DNA from: an uncultured Oscillospiraceae bacterium
GTDB taxonomy: Bacteria > Bacillota > Clostridia > Oscillospirales > Acutalibacteraceae
Assembly (NCBI GenBank): GCA_900549155.1
Contig: URNF01000005.1
Span: 1 to 45,338, forward strand
Direction: 5' to 3'
Length of the DNA stretch: 45,338 nucleotides
Under the pieces are notes generated by a model that worked only from the letters and a program-made list of their open reading frames with translations, had not been told where the DNA came from and searched no databases. Below are positions 27,110-36,037 of the stretch, piece after piece. The first letter of the stretch is position 1. Each line of letters begins with the position of its first letter. The position numbers were made by a program, and so were the translations under genes.

Positions 27110-29683
27110 ATGAACAAGCGACTGGAACAGGTGTTGACCGGACAAGAGGGCAGCTATGTGCTGCCGTTTTTGTGGCCGGATGAAGCGCATCCCGAGGCGA
27201 TCGAGGCGGAGATCGAGGCGATCTATGGCTGCGGCATCCGCGAGATCTGCGTGGAAGCACGCCCCTTTGAAGATTATGCAGGTCCCGGCTGGTGGAAGCA
27301 AATGGACATCGTCCTGGCAGCTGCCGAAAAACGGGGAATGCGTGTGTGGATATTGGATGACAAGCACTTTCCCACCGGCTACGCCAACGGATTTCTGGAA
27401 AAAGAGCATCCGGAGCACTGCCGCCACTATCTGCGGGAGCACCATGTGGATCTGATGGGTCCGGCGACGGACACCTCTGTTCTTGTGCCGCCTGCAAATG
27501 ACAGGGAGAGCCTGCTTTGCATCGTTGCCTTCCGCCGCACGGAGAATGTCGATGAGATCACCGGGCAGCCTATCGTGCTCAAAAAGGACGAAAACTCCGA
27601 TTTTGCTTTCTTCGACATGCCGGAGGGCTGCTGGCGCGTGTTCATGATCTATGATACGCCCTACGGTTCACCCGGCGATCATCGCTGGTTCATCAATATG
27701 CTGTCCCGCGAATCGGTGCAGCTGCTGATCGACGCCGTATATGAAAAGCATTACGCCCGATATGCCGACGAATTCGGCAAGACCATCGCCGGTTTCTTCT
27801 CCGATGAACCCAGCTTCGGCTGTGAGCATCTGGGACCGTTCGGCAACGATGTGCCATTTTACTATCGCACCATCGGGCAAGCCGGTACGGCGCTGCCGTG
27901 GCGGCAGAATGTGGTGGAGCGGATGCAGGCGGACGGGATCGACGATCCCACGGCGATGATCCCGACGCTGTGGTATCCCTATGCCGACGACCCTGCCGAG
28001 GTGCGGCTTTCCTATATGAATGCGCTCACCCGCATTTGGAATGAGAATTTCTCCTATGCGTTGGGCGATTGGTGCCGCGCGCACGGCGTGCGGTATATCG
28101 GCCATATCATCGAGGACATGAACGCGCACTCCCGCATCGGCGGCAGCGCAGGACACTATTTCCGCGCACTGAGCGGGCAGGACATGGCGGGCATCGACAT
28201 TGTGCTGCATCAGATCGTGCCCGGCTTCGGACAGTATCCCACCTCGTCGCCCATCGCAGGCGGTGTGGCAGACCCGAAATTCTTTCACTATATCCTTGCA
28301 CATCTGGCATCTTCGCTTGCGCGTATCGAGCCGCATATGCACGGCAACGCCATGTGCGAAACATTTGGTGCCTACGGCTGGGCTGAGGGTGCTCCGATGA
28401 TGAAGTGGCTGATCGACTTTTTGCTGATCCGTGGCATCGACCACTTCGTTCCGCACGCTTTTTCGGTCAAGTATCCGTTTGAGGATTGCCCGCCGCATTT
28501 TTATGCAAACGGCAACAATCCCCAGTATGACGGCTTTGCTGCATTGATGCGCTACACGAACAAGGCGGCGCATCTGCTTGGCGGTACGGATCGCACCGCA
28601 CCCGGCGCCATATTCTATTATGCGGAAAACGAATGGATGAGCGACGGCGAGTTTGCCTATTGCGACGATGCGGCAAAGCTCCTGTATGACGCGCACATTG
28701 ACTACGATATCCTGCCGCTCGACGCGCTGAAAACAGCGGAATGTCGGGACGGCAAGCTGATCGTCAACGGGCACGCGCACACGTTCCTCATTGTGCCCGA
28801 AGCAAAGCATTATCCGACGGAATTGCTCATGCTTGCAGAGCGCTTTGTGGCTGCCGGGCTGCCGGTGTTCACGCTGGAAAGCACACCCGACCGCTATCCG
28901 CAGGCGATCGGTCAGCGGGCAAACGGCACACAGATTTTGCAAACGATCCGCGAAAAGGGACTTGCCCATGACTACGGCACGTTTGAGCCGTTTGTGCGCA
29001 TCGCTGAATTTAAGGACGGCGACGACCGTTTCTATATGCTGATGAACGAAGCGCCGCATGCGGTGGAAAATGCCGCGGTCTCCTTACCGGTGGACGGCGA
29101 CTGCCTGCGTCTGCGGCTGCACAATGACGAGATCGTGCGCCTGCACACGCAGGACGGCACGGTGCGCGTCAGCCTGCAGCCCGGTGAGTCGATGATCTTC
29201 TGTTTCGGTGCGTTTGATGCGGCGCAGTTTGCCGCCCCGACCGAAGTGACAGAAACCCGGCCGCTGGCTCTCAAGTGGGACATCGCCCTGCGTCAGAGCG
29301 GGATCGAGGCAGAATTTGTGCCCTATCGCTCAAGCAGTGAATTATTTAACATCACCGGAAAGAACGGTCTGCCGAATTTCTTCGGCGAGATGCGGTACAC
29401 CGCTGAATTCACGCTTGAAAAGCCCGGACGGTATATGTTGGATCTCGGCAAGGTCGGTCACACGGCGCGTCTGTCTGTCAACGGACAGGATCTGGGCATC
29501 CGGATCAGCGAGCCGTATGCTTGGGACATTTCCGCAGCCGTACAGGCAGGCGAAAACACGCTGGAGATCACTGCCGCCAACACGCTGGTCAACCGCATTC
29601 ATGACCGCTTTTCCATCTATCTGCAGCTGCTGCCGAGCGGCGTGACGGGACCGGTGACACTGAAAAGTTTGAAAACCGAATGA
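27110..29683 (+). CDS. GH106-like glycoside hydrolase (alpha-L-rhamnosidase-like)
   Basis: 857 residues from the ATG at 27110, behind GGAGGAG; an in-frame ATG at 27056 lacks a ribosome site. No signal peptide, so cytoplasmic. The N-terminal barrel has VLPFLWPDEAHPEAIEAEI and RGMRVWILDDKHFPTGYANG. Motifs FSDEPSFG (Asp232, Glu233) and MCETFGAYGW (Glu417) match the pattern of GH106-type alpha-L-rhamnosidases and their relatives. The last 110 residues are a galactose-binding-like sandwich (RYMLDLGKVGHTARLSVNG; YAWDISAAVQAGENTLEI), usual for this family. Rhamnose specificity is not certain: many GH106-like proteins are uncharacterised. First of seven enzyme genes in the distal half. Confidence 0.7.
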   Translation: MNKRLEQVLTGQEGSYVLPFLWPDEAHPEAIEAEIEAIYGCGIREICVEARPFEDYAGPGWWKQMDIVLAAAEKRGMRVWILDDKHFPTGYANGFLEKEHPEHCRHYLREHHVDLMGPATDTSVLVPPANDRESLLCIVAFRRTENVDEITGQPIVLKKDENSDFAFFDMPEGCWRVFMIYDTPYGSPGDHRWFINMLSRESVQLLIDAVYEKHYARYADEFGKTIAGFFSDEPSFGCEHLGPFGNDVPFYYRTIGQAGTALPWRQNVVERMQADGIDDPTAMIPTLWYPYADDPAEVRLSYMNALTRIWNENFSYALGDWCRAHGVRYIGHIIEDMNAHSRIGGSAGHYFRALSGQDMAGIDIVLHQIVPGFGQYPTSSPIAGGVADPKFFHYILAHLASSLARIEPHMHGNAMCETFGAYGWAEGAPMMKWLIDFLLIRGIDHFVPHAFSVKYPFEDCPPHFYANGNNPQYDGFAALMRYTNKAAHLLGGTDRTAPGAIFYYAENEWMSDGEFAYCDDAAKLLYDAHIDYDILPLDALKTAECRDGKLIVNGHAHTFLIVPEAKHYPTELLMLAERFVAAGLPVFTLESTPDRYPQAIGQRANGTQILQTIREKGLAHDYGTFEPFVRIAEFKDGDDRFYMLMNEAPHAVENAAVSLPVDGDCLRLRLHNDEIVRLHTQDGTVRVSLQPGESMIFCFGAFDAAQFAAPTEVTETRPLALKWDIALRQSGIEAEFVPYRSSSELFNITGKNGLPNFFGEMRYTAEFTLEKPGRYMLDLGKVGHTARLSVNGQDLGIRISEPYAWDISAAVQAGENTLEITAANTLVNRIHDRFSIYLQLLPSGVTGPVTLKSLKTE

Positions 29684-29763
29684 CATAGCAAAAGCTGGTG
29701 CTTGCGGACGGTTGCGCTGCCGCCCGCATATGCACAGCATCCGAAAGAAACGAGGGGAAAAGA

Positions 29764-30576
29764 GTGAATATGTATTTTCGTTTTCCGTATTTCAAACTGA
29801 AAGCGCTGACGCTGAGTTATGACGACGGCAGGGAATACGACCGTAAAATGGTGGAAATTCTCAATCGCCACGGCATACATGCTACATTCAATCTGAACAG
29901 CGGAAAGTTGGGGACGGCAGGTTTTGTCACGGCGGAAGAGGCGGCAAAGCTGTATGCCAACCATGAGGTCGCGGCACATACCTTTTCCCACCCGTTTCTT
30001 CCGGAGATCACGCCCGTGGATCTCGTCAACGAGATCATGGAAGACAGGAAGCGGCTGGAGCAGATCAGCGGGAAGATTGTGGAGGGGCTTGCCTATCCTT
30101 TCGGGCTCAACGAGACAAACGGCGAGCCGGAGACGGCGGCGCTTTGCGGCATAACCTATGCGCGCACGACCGTTTCGACAGGGAAATTCGATCTGCCGAA
30201 GGATTTCATGCGCTGGGAAACGACCTGTCATCACACCGAGGCGCGCCTTTTTGACCTGGTCGACCGCTTTTTGCAGCCCCTTGCCCCGCAGGTATGGCTG
30301 GCGCGGCCGCGCCTGTTCTATATGTGGGGACACAGCTATGAATTTAACGACAACGACAACTGGGAGCTTTTTGAGAAATTCTGCATGAAGGCAGGCAGAC
30401 AGCCGGATGTGTGGTATGCCACAAACGGGGAGATCGCACATTATATCAAGGCGTATAAGAGCCTGAGGAAAAGCTGTGACGGATCGCTGGTTTACAATCC
30501 GTCCGGTCTTCGCCTTTTCGCCAGCGCAAACGGCAAAAACATCATTTTCGAGCCGGGCGCAATGACGAAGCTTTGA
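29764..30576 (+). CDS. Polysaccharide-deacetylase-like protein (CE4 fold)
   Basis: 270 residues from GTG 29764, 6 bp after GAGGGG; ATG at 29770 is an alternative. NodB-type motifs are visible: LSYDDGREYDRKM (Asp20, Asp21), AAHTFSHPFLPEI (His72 and His76 as the metal-binding HxxxH), GLAYPFG, and a late MWGHSYEFN. CE4 enzymes remove N- or O-acetyl groups using a divalent metal. No signal peptide was seen, so action on imported oligosaccharide in the cytoplasm is likely, which is unusual for CE4 proteins acting on cell wall. It sits next to an alpha/beta esterase gene, so both may strip acyl groups from the same imported sugar (inference). Confidence 0.8.
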   Translation: MNMYFRFPYFKLKALTLSYDDGREYDRKMVEILNRHGIHATFNLNSGKLGTAGFVTAEEAAKLYANHEVAAHTFSHPFLPEITPVDLVNEIMEDRKRLEQISGKIVEGLAYPFGLNETNGEPETAALCGITYARTTVSTGKFDLPKDFMRWETTCHHTEARLFDLVDRFLQPLAPQVWLARPRLFYMWGHSYEFNDNDNWELFEKFCMKAGRQPDVWYATNGEIAHYIKAYKSLRKSCDGSLVYNPSGLRLFASANGKNIIFEPGAMTKL

Positions 30577-30615
30577 TTTGAAAGCATATAAAGCACCATA
30601 GACGGAGGAAACAGG

Positions 30616-31443
30616 ATGATAAAGCGTTACGATTTCAATTTGACCGATGAGCCGGACAGGAACGGATTTCAGCCTTTCATGTCGGCATGTGTTCTGAGCG
30701 GCGATGACGGTGAGGCTTTGCGTCCCGCCGTGGTGATCTGCCCGGGCGGCGGCTATGAATGCGTGTGCGAATACTGGGAGGGTGAACGCTACGCTATGGC
30801 GTATGCCGCTGCCGGATTTAACACCATTGTGGTGAATTACACCACGAAGGGCGGCGGTGTATATCCCCGCCAGCTCAGAGAGGTTGCCCGCGCATTTGAG
30901 ATCACAAGAAAGTACGCCGAAGAATGGCACATCGACCCACACAAGATCGCTGTGTGCGGGTCTTCCGCGGGCGGGCATTTGGCGGCATCGCTGTCCACCC
31001 TGTGGAACAACGAAGCGGTGTTTACAAAGGAGCAGATCGCGTCCCGCCGCCATCGGCCGGACGCTACGGTGCTGTCCTATCCCGTTATCACCTCGGGTGA
31101 CAAGGCACACAAGGGTTCTTTCCGCGCACTGCTCGGCACGGAGGACGAAACCGATCCCCGCTGGGATTTTCTGTCGCTGGAAAAGCGGGTAAACGACGGC
31201 ACGCCGCCCGCCTTTTTGTGGCACTGCGCGGACGACGATCTCGTGCCGGTAGAAAACAGCCTCTATTATGCAAAAGCATTGCGGGAGCACAACATTCCGT
31301 TTGAACTGCACATCTACCCCAAGGGCGGTCACGGCATTCAGCTCACGACCCAGCGTATTCTGCGCAGCCGCTCGATGTTCCCGCGGGACTATAACTGGCA
31401 CAAGATGTCGGTGGACTGGCTGGCGGATATATTCGGACTGTGA
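30616..31443 (+). CDS. Alpha/beta-hydrolase carbohydrate esterase (acetylesterase-like)
   Basis: 275 residues; ATG behind GGAGGAAA. Oxyanion-hole region VVICPGGGYECVCEYWEGE; nucleophile Ser117 in CGSSAGGHLAASL; Asp207 in CADDDLVPVENS; His239 in KGGHGIQL. This is the esterase/lipase fold of the BD-FAE and acetyl-xylan-esterase-like group often found in hemicellulose loci. No signal peptide, so intracellular. Substrate (acetyl or other acyl group on an oligosaccharide) is inferred from context. Confidence 0.85.
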   Translation: MIKRYDFNLTDEPDRNGFQPFMSACVLSGDDGEALRPAVVICPGGGYECVCEYWEGERYAMAYAAAGFNTIVVNYTTKGGGVYPRQLREVARAFEITRKYAEEWHIDPHKIAVCGSSAGGHLAASLSTLWNNEAVFTKEQIASRRHRPDATVLSYPVITSGDKAHKGSFRALLGTEDETDPRWDFLSLEKRVNDGTPPAFLWHCADDDLVPVENSLYYAKALREHNIPFELHIYPKGGHGIQLTTQRILRSRSMFPRDYNWHKMSVDWLADIFGL

Positions 31444-31465
31444 CTGACAGAAAGGAGCCGAACGA

Positions 31466-33505
31466 ATGAATATTTTATTTGGTGGCGACTATAACCCGGA
31501 GCAATGGTCACAAGAGGTCTGGGACAAGGACATGGAGATGTTCCGTGCGGCTTCGGTGGATACGGTGACGCTCAATGTGTTTGCCTGGGGGCTGCTGCAA
31601 AAAAACGAAGAGGAATATGACTTTTCCGCTCTTGACGAGACGGTGCGGCGACACGCGCGGGCAGGACATCACATCATTATGGCAACCTCGACCTCGACCG
31701 TGCCCGCGTGGCTGGCAAAAAAGCATCCCGAGGTGCTGCGCACCGATTATCACGGCGTGCATAAGAAATTCGGCAAGCGCCATAATTTCTGCCCCAACAG
31801 TTCGGTGTATCGTCGGTATGCAGGGGAACTGGTGCGGCGATTGGCAGAGCGCTATAAAAACGAGCGCGCCATCACCTATTGGCACATCGGCAACGAGTTT
31901 GAGGGCGAATGCTATTGCGAAAACTGCGAAAAAGCCTTTCGGGTGTGGCTGAAAGAAAAATACGGCACAATCGAGGCGCTCAACGCGGCGTGGAACACGG
32001 CGTTTTGGAGCCACACATTCTATGACTTTGACGAGATCGTGCTGCCCAATGACCTTGCCGACGGCGAGGCGGGGCTGGCATTTATGAGCGCCATCAAGTT
32101 AGATTATGCGCGCTTTAACAGCGATTCCCAGCTTGCCTGCTACAAAGCGGAGCGGGACATCATCAAGGCTGCGATGCCGGACGCCAAGTGCACCACCAAT
32201 CTGATGGGCACCTGTCGCACGATGGACTATTTCCGCTGGGCAAAAGAGATGGACGTTGTGTCGTGGGACTGCTATCCCGGCTACCGCGCGCCGTGGAGCG
32301 AAACGGCTATGACGCACGATTTGATGCGCGGGCTGAAGGACGCGCCGTTCCTTTTGATGGAGCAAGCGCCGTCCCAGCAAAACTGGCAGCCGTATAATAC
32401 GCTGAAGCAGCCGGGCGAGATCCGGGCGCAAAGCTATCAGAGCATCGCCCACGGCAGCGATGCGGTGCTGTTTTTCCAGATGCGGCAATCTGTCGGCGGC
32501 TGCGAAAAGTTCCACAGCGCCCTCATTTCCCATTCCGGACGCAGCGACACCCGCGTGTTTCGCGAATTGTCCGCTCTCGGCGCAGAACTGAAAATGCTCG
32601 GCAACAAAACGGTAGGCGCCGCCACGCGCGGACAGGCGGCGATCGTGTTCGATTGGGACAGCTACAGGGCGCTCGAAATGAGCATCGGACCCAGCCGGGA
32701 CCTGCGGTATGTGCCGGAGATTTGGCGGTTTTATGATGCGCTGTATCGGCGGCACATCCCGGTGGACTTTATCCCGGCGGATGCGTCGGCGGACACGCTG
32801 GCGGCATATCCGCTGGTGCTGTGCCCGGTGCTGTATATGATAAAAGGCGACACCGCCGCCAACCTGACCGCCTATGTGCGGCAGGGAGGCACGCTGGTCA
32901 CGGGCTATATGAGCGGCATGGCCGACGGCAACGATACGATCTATACCGGCGGCTACCCCGGTCCGCTGCGCGAGGTGTGCGGACTGTGGTTGGACGAGCG
33001 GGACGCGCTGCCGCCCGATGAAAGCCGAAAACTCAGCGTGAACGGTGAGGACGGTTATACCTGTGGGCTTTTGTGCGATCTGATCTGCCCCGAGGGGGCC
33101 AAGGTCAAGGCACGGTATGAAAGCGGTTTTTATGCCGGCACGGCGGCAGTGACCGTCAATCGGTATGGGCAGGGACAGGCGTGGTATTTCGGCACAAAGC
33201 CGGACAACGCTGCCTTTGACCGGCTGATGGATGAGGTCGTGAAAGAAAGCGGCGCAAAGCCGCTCGTCAGCGAGCCGACGCCGCTTGAGATCACCTGTCG
33301 GGAAAAGGACGGTAAACGGTTCTGGTTCGTGCTCAACTTTACGGCCGAGCCGCAGCCGGTGCCGCAGGCGCTGATCGGTCTGCCGAACCTTCTGTCCGGC
33401 AAGGAAGCAACAGAAAATACGCAGCTGTCGACTTTTGATGTATTGCTACTCCTGCAGGAGGATTGTAAAAGCGGGAACAGCGGAAACCTTTTTGAGGGGA
33501 AATAG
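31466..33505 (+). CDS. GH42 beta-galactosidase
   Basis: 679 residues, the usual length; ATG behind GAAAGGAG. Begins GGDYNPEQW, the GH42 signature. Acid/base Glu144 in WHIGNEFEG; nucleophile Glu299 in LLMEQAPSQQNW. The cysteine cluster that binds zinc in GH42 is present (Cys in HNFCPNS plus ECYCENCEKAF). The trimerisation and C-terminal domains follow. Cytoplasmic; hydrolyses terminal beta-galactosides, or beta-galactosyl or alpha-L-arabinosyl ends in some members. Ends 2 bp before the next start codon. Confidence 0.93.
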   Translation: MNILFGGDYNPEQWSQEVWDKDMEMFRAASVDTVTLNVFAWGLLQKNEEEYDFSALDETVRRHARAGHHIIMATSTSTVPAWLAKKHPEVLRTDYHGVHKKFGKRHNFCPNSSVYRRYAGELVRRLAERYKNERAITYWHIGNEFEGECYCENCEKAFRVWLKEKYGTIEALNAAWNTAFWSHTFYDFDEIVLPNDLADGEAGLAFMSAIKLDYARFNSDSQLACYKAERDIIKAAMPDAKCTTNLMGTCRTMDYFRWAKEMDVVSWDCYPGYRAPWSETAMTHDLMRGLKDAPFLLMEQAPSQQNWQPYNTLKQPGEIRAQSYQSIAHGSDAVLFFQMRQSVGGCEKFHSALISHSGRSDTRVFRELSALGAELKMLGNKTVGAATRGQAAIVFDWDSYRALEMSIGPSRDLRYVPEIWRFYDALYRRHIPVDFIPADASADTLAAYPLVLCPVLYMIKGDTAANLTAYVRQGGTLVTGYMSGMADGNDTIYTGGYPGPLREVCGLWLDERDALPPDESRKLSVNGEDGYTCGLLCDLICPEGAKVKARYESGFYAGTAAVTVNRYGQGQAWYFGTKPDNAAFDRLMDEVVKESGAKPLVSEPTPLEITCREKDGKRFWFVLNFTAEPQPVPQALIGLPNLLSGKEATENTQLSTFDVLLLLQEDCKSGNSGNLFEGK

Positions 33506-33507
33506 TA

Positions 33508-36018
33508 TTGGATAACGAAAGATTTATTTGGAAAACGCGGCCGCTTGCAGCGACCGAAAACATACAGGTCTGCGGCAATGTGCGGATCACGGTGCTGGCC
33601 GCACGGCTGTTGCGGATAGAATACAGCGACAGGGGCATGTTCGAGGATCGGGCGAGCCAGTCGGTATTTTATCGGGATTTTGCCCCCTGTGCCTATGAGA
33701 CGGTGCGGGATGGCGCATGGCTGACGGTGGAAACGGCGGCGCTGCGCCTTTGCTGTCGGACAGATGCGCCGTTCTCTGCCGATACATTGACGATTGTGCT
33801 GAAGAATGAACCTGCGTCCTGTTGGCACTACGGCGATGTGCCGGAAACGCTCGGCGGCACAACGAAAACGCTCGATTCCGTCAATGACGGTATTCCGCTG
33901 GGGGATGGGCTGTGTTCACGACTGGGGTATGCGCTGCTGGATGACAGCAGCACCATGCTGCTCGGTGAAGACGGCTGGGTAGTACCCAGACCAGAGGGGA
34001 CGGTCGATCTCTATTTCTTCGGCTATGGCTTTGACTATCGCGGCTGCATCGCCGACTATTACCGCCTGACGGGCATCCCACCCATGCTGCCGGCTTACGC
34101 ATTGGGCAACTGGTGGAGTCGGTATTATGCGTACACGCAGGAGGAATATGAGGCACTGATGCTTCGTTTTGAACAGGAGGACATTCCGTTCTCGGTCGCC
34201 GTGGTGGACATGGATTGGCACACGGTGGATGTGCCGGCGGACAAAAAGCCGCCGCGCTCGGATTTTGAAGATCAGTGCGGTCTGCGGGAAGGCTGGACGG
34301 GATACACCTGGAATGAAAAGCTGTTCCCGGACTATAAAAAATTTCTGAAGTTTTTGCATGAGCATCACGAAAAGGTGGCGCTCAATCTGCATCCCGCCGG
34401 GGGCGTGTGCCCGCATGAGGCGCAATATCCGGCGATGGCGAAGGCAATGGGCATCGACCCGCAGACAAAAGAGCGGGTGCGCTGTGACATTCTCTCGCCG
34501 AAATTCATGGCAAACTATTTTGACATCCTGCACCATCCGTATGAGGAGGACGGTGTGGATTTCTGGTGGATGGATTGGCAGCAGGGGACGGACTATCGCT
34601 GGGTGCATGAGGCGAATGCACCCGGTGAATATGCAGACGAGCGGGAATGCCTGGATCCGCTGTGGATGCTCAACCATCTGCACATTCTGGACATTTCCCG
34701 AAACGGCAAGCGCCCGATGTTTTTCTCCCGCTACAGCGGACCGGGCAGTCAGCGGTATCCCATCGGATTTTCCGGGGATACCGTGGCTTCGTGGGATGCG
34801 CTGAAATTCCAGCCGTATTTCACTGCCACCGCCTCAAACATCGGCTATGGCTGGTGGAGTCATGACATCGGCGGTCACGCAGGCTATACCGATCCGGAGC
34901 TTATCACCCGCTGGATCCAGCTTGGCGTGTTTTCCCCCATTTTGCGCGTGCACTCCGGGCAAAGCGATTTTCTGTGCAAAGAACCGTGGAACTTCCCCGG
35001 CGAGTATCGCCCGGTCGTGGAACGTAGTCTGCGGCTGCGGTATCGCCTGTTCCCGTATCTGTACACGATGAACTATCGCTGCCACAATGAACTGCGGCAG
35101 CTGGTAGAGCCGATGTACTATGCATATTCCAAGTGCGATGAAGCTTACCGTGTGCCGACGCAGTTCATGTTCGGATCGGAACTGATGATTGCTCCGGTGA
35201 CTGCCCCACGGGATAAAAAGAGCAGGCTGGCGGAAACGGAGGTTTGGCTGCCCAAGGGCGACTGGTTCGATCTGGCGAACGGCTTGCACTACGCCGCAGC
35301 GGACACCCACCGCCGCATCCGCACCTTCCGCCCGATCGACGGCTATCCGGCGTTTGCCAAGGCGGGAGCCATCGTCCCGATGATGATAAGGCCGCCGCAT
35401 GAGCATCGCTGTATGCCGACGGAGCATCTGGAGATTTTGGTGTTTCCGGGTGCCGACAATGCTTTCACGCTGTATGAGGACGGGGGCGAGGGCTTCGCCT
35501 ATGAAAACGGCGTGTTCGCCGAGACGCTCCTCACCCTTGACTGGCAACCGCAGAAAAGTGTGTTCACGATCCATCCCGCCAAGGGAGACCTTTCGGTGAT
35601 CCCGCAAAAGCGGCAATATACGATCCGCCTGCGCGGCTTCCATCGGGACACGGCGGCAGCGGTCACGGTGAACGGCGTGCCCCAAAATGCGGATACACAC
35701 TATGATAAATCCACGAATACACTGACGGCGGAGATCAGTGCCGCCGTGACCGATGAGATTTGTGTGGAGCTCACCGCCGACTCTTTAATGCATGATAACG
35801 CCGACTGGCGTGAACGCTGTGAGCAGATCCTGCTTTTGGCAAATATCTTTGTCGGAGATAAGCACAAGGCAATGGAGGTGCTGCGGCGCGAGGATATACG
35901 GGTGCACGAATATGTGATGCAACTGTGTGCACAGCTGCCCTCGGAATATGTCACGACATTGGCGTTGCGTGAGATGTTGACCCTGACCGAAGACGAATAT
36001 GAAAATTGGCACATGTGA
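33508..36018 (+). CDS. Cytoplasmic GH31 alpha-glycosidase
   Basis: 836 residues; TTG start at 33508 behind GAGGGG, overlapping the context of the previous stop codon (2-bp gap). No signal peptide. Nucleophile Asp356 in DFWWMDWQQGTDY; acid/base Asp424 in IGFSGDTVASWDAL; GYGWWSHDIGGH follows, as in GH31 alpha-glucosidases and alpha-xylosidases. A C-terminal sandwich (ILVFPGADNAFTLYEDGGEG) is normal for the family. The last about 90 residues (DWRERCEQILLLANIF and following) form an extra helical tail that I do not recognise. With the surface GH31 at 7734 it gives the locus two GH31 enzymes of different subtypes in different compartments. Confidence 0.92.
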   Translation: MDNERFIWKTRPLAATENIQVCGNVRITVLAARLLRIEYSDRGMFEDRASQSVFYRDFAPCAYETVRDGAWLTVETAALRLCCRTDAPFSADTLTIVLKNEPASCWHYGDVPETLGGTTKTLDSVNDGIPLGDGLCSRLGYALLDDSSTMLLGEDGWVVPRPEGTVDLYFFGYGFDYRGCIADYYRLTGIPPMLPAYALGNWWSRYYAYTQEEYEALMLRFEQEDIPFSVAVVDMDWHTVDVPADKKPPRSDFEDQCGLREGWTGYTWNEKLFPDYKKFLKFLHEHHEKVALNLHPAGGVCPHEAQYPAMAKAMGIDPQTKERVRCDILSPKFMANYFDILHHPYEEDGVDFWWMDWQQGTDYRWVHEANAPGEYADERECLDPLWMLNHLHILDISRNGKRPMFFSRYSGPGSQRYPIGFSGDTVASWDALKFQPYFTATASNIGYGWWSHDIGGHAGYTDPELITRWIQLGVFSPILRVHSGQSDFLCKEPWNFPGEYRPVVERSLRLRYRLFPYLYTMNYRCHNELRQLVEPMYYAYSKCDEAYRVPTQFMFGSELMIAPVTAPRDKKSRLAETEVWLPKGDWFDLANGLHYAAADTHRRIRTFRPIDGYPAFAKAGAIVPMMIRPPHEHRCMPTEHLEILVFPGADNAFTLYEDGGEGFAYENGVFAETLLTLDWQPQKSVFTIHPAKGDLSVIPQKRQYTIRLRGFHRDTAAAVTVNGVPQNADTHYDKSTNTLTAEISAAVTDEICVELTADSLMHDNADWRERCEQILLLANIFVGDKHKAMEVLRREDIRVHEYVMQLCAQLPSEYVTTLALREMLTLTEDEYENWHM

Positions 36019-36037
36019 GGAATTTGGAGGAAAAGCT

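Noticed and set aside
29617..31401. Long minus-strand frame spanning the deacetylase and esterase genes
   Set aside because: It crosses two real genes and their intergenic gaps in antisense, with no homology.
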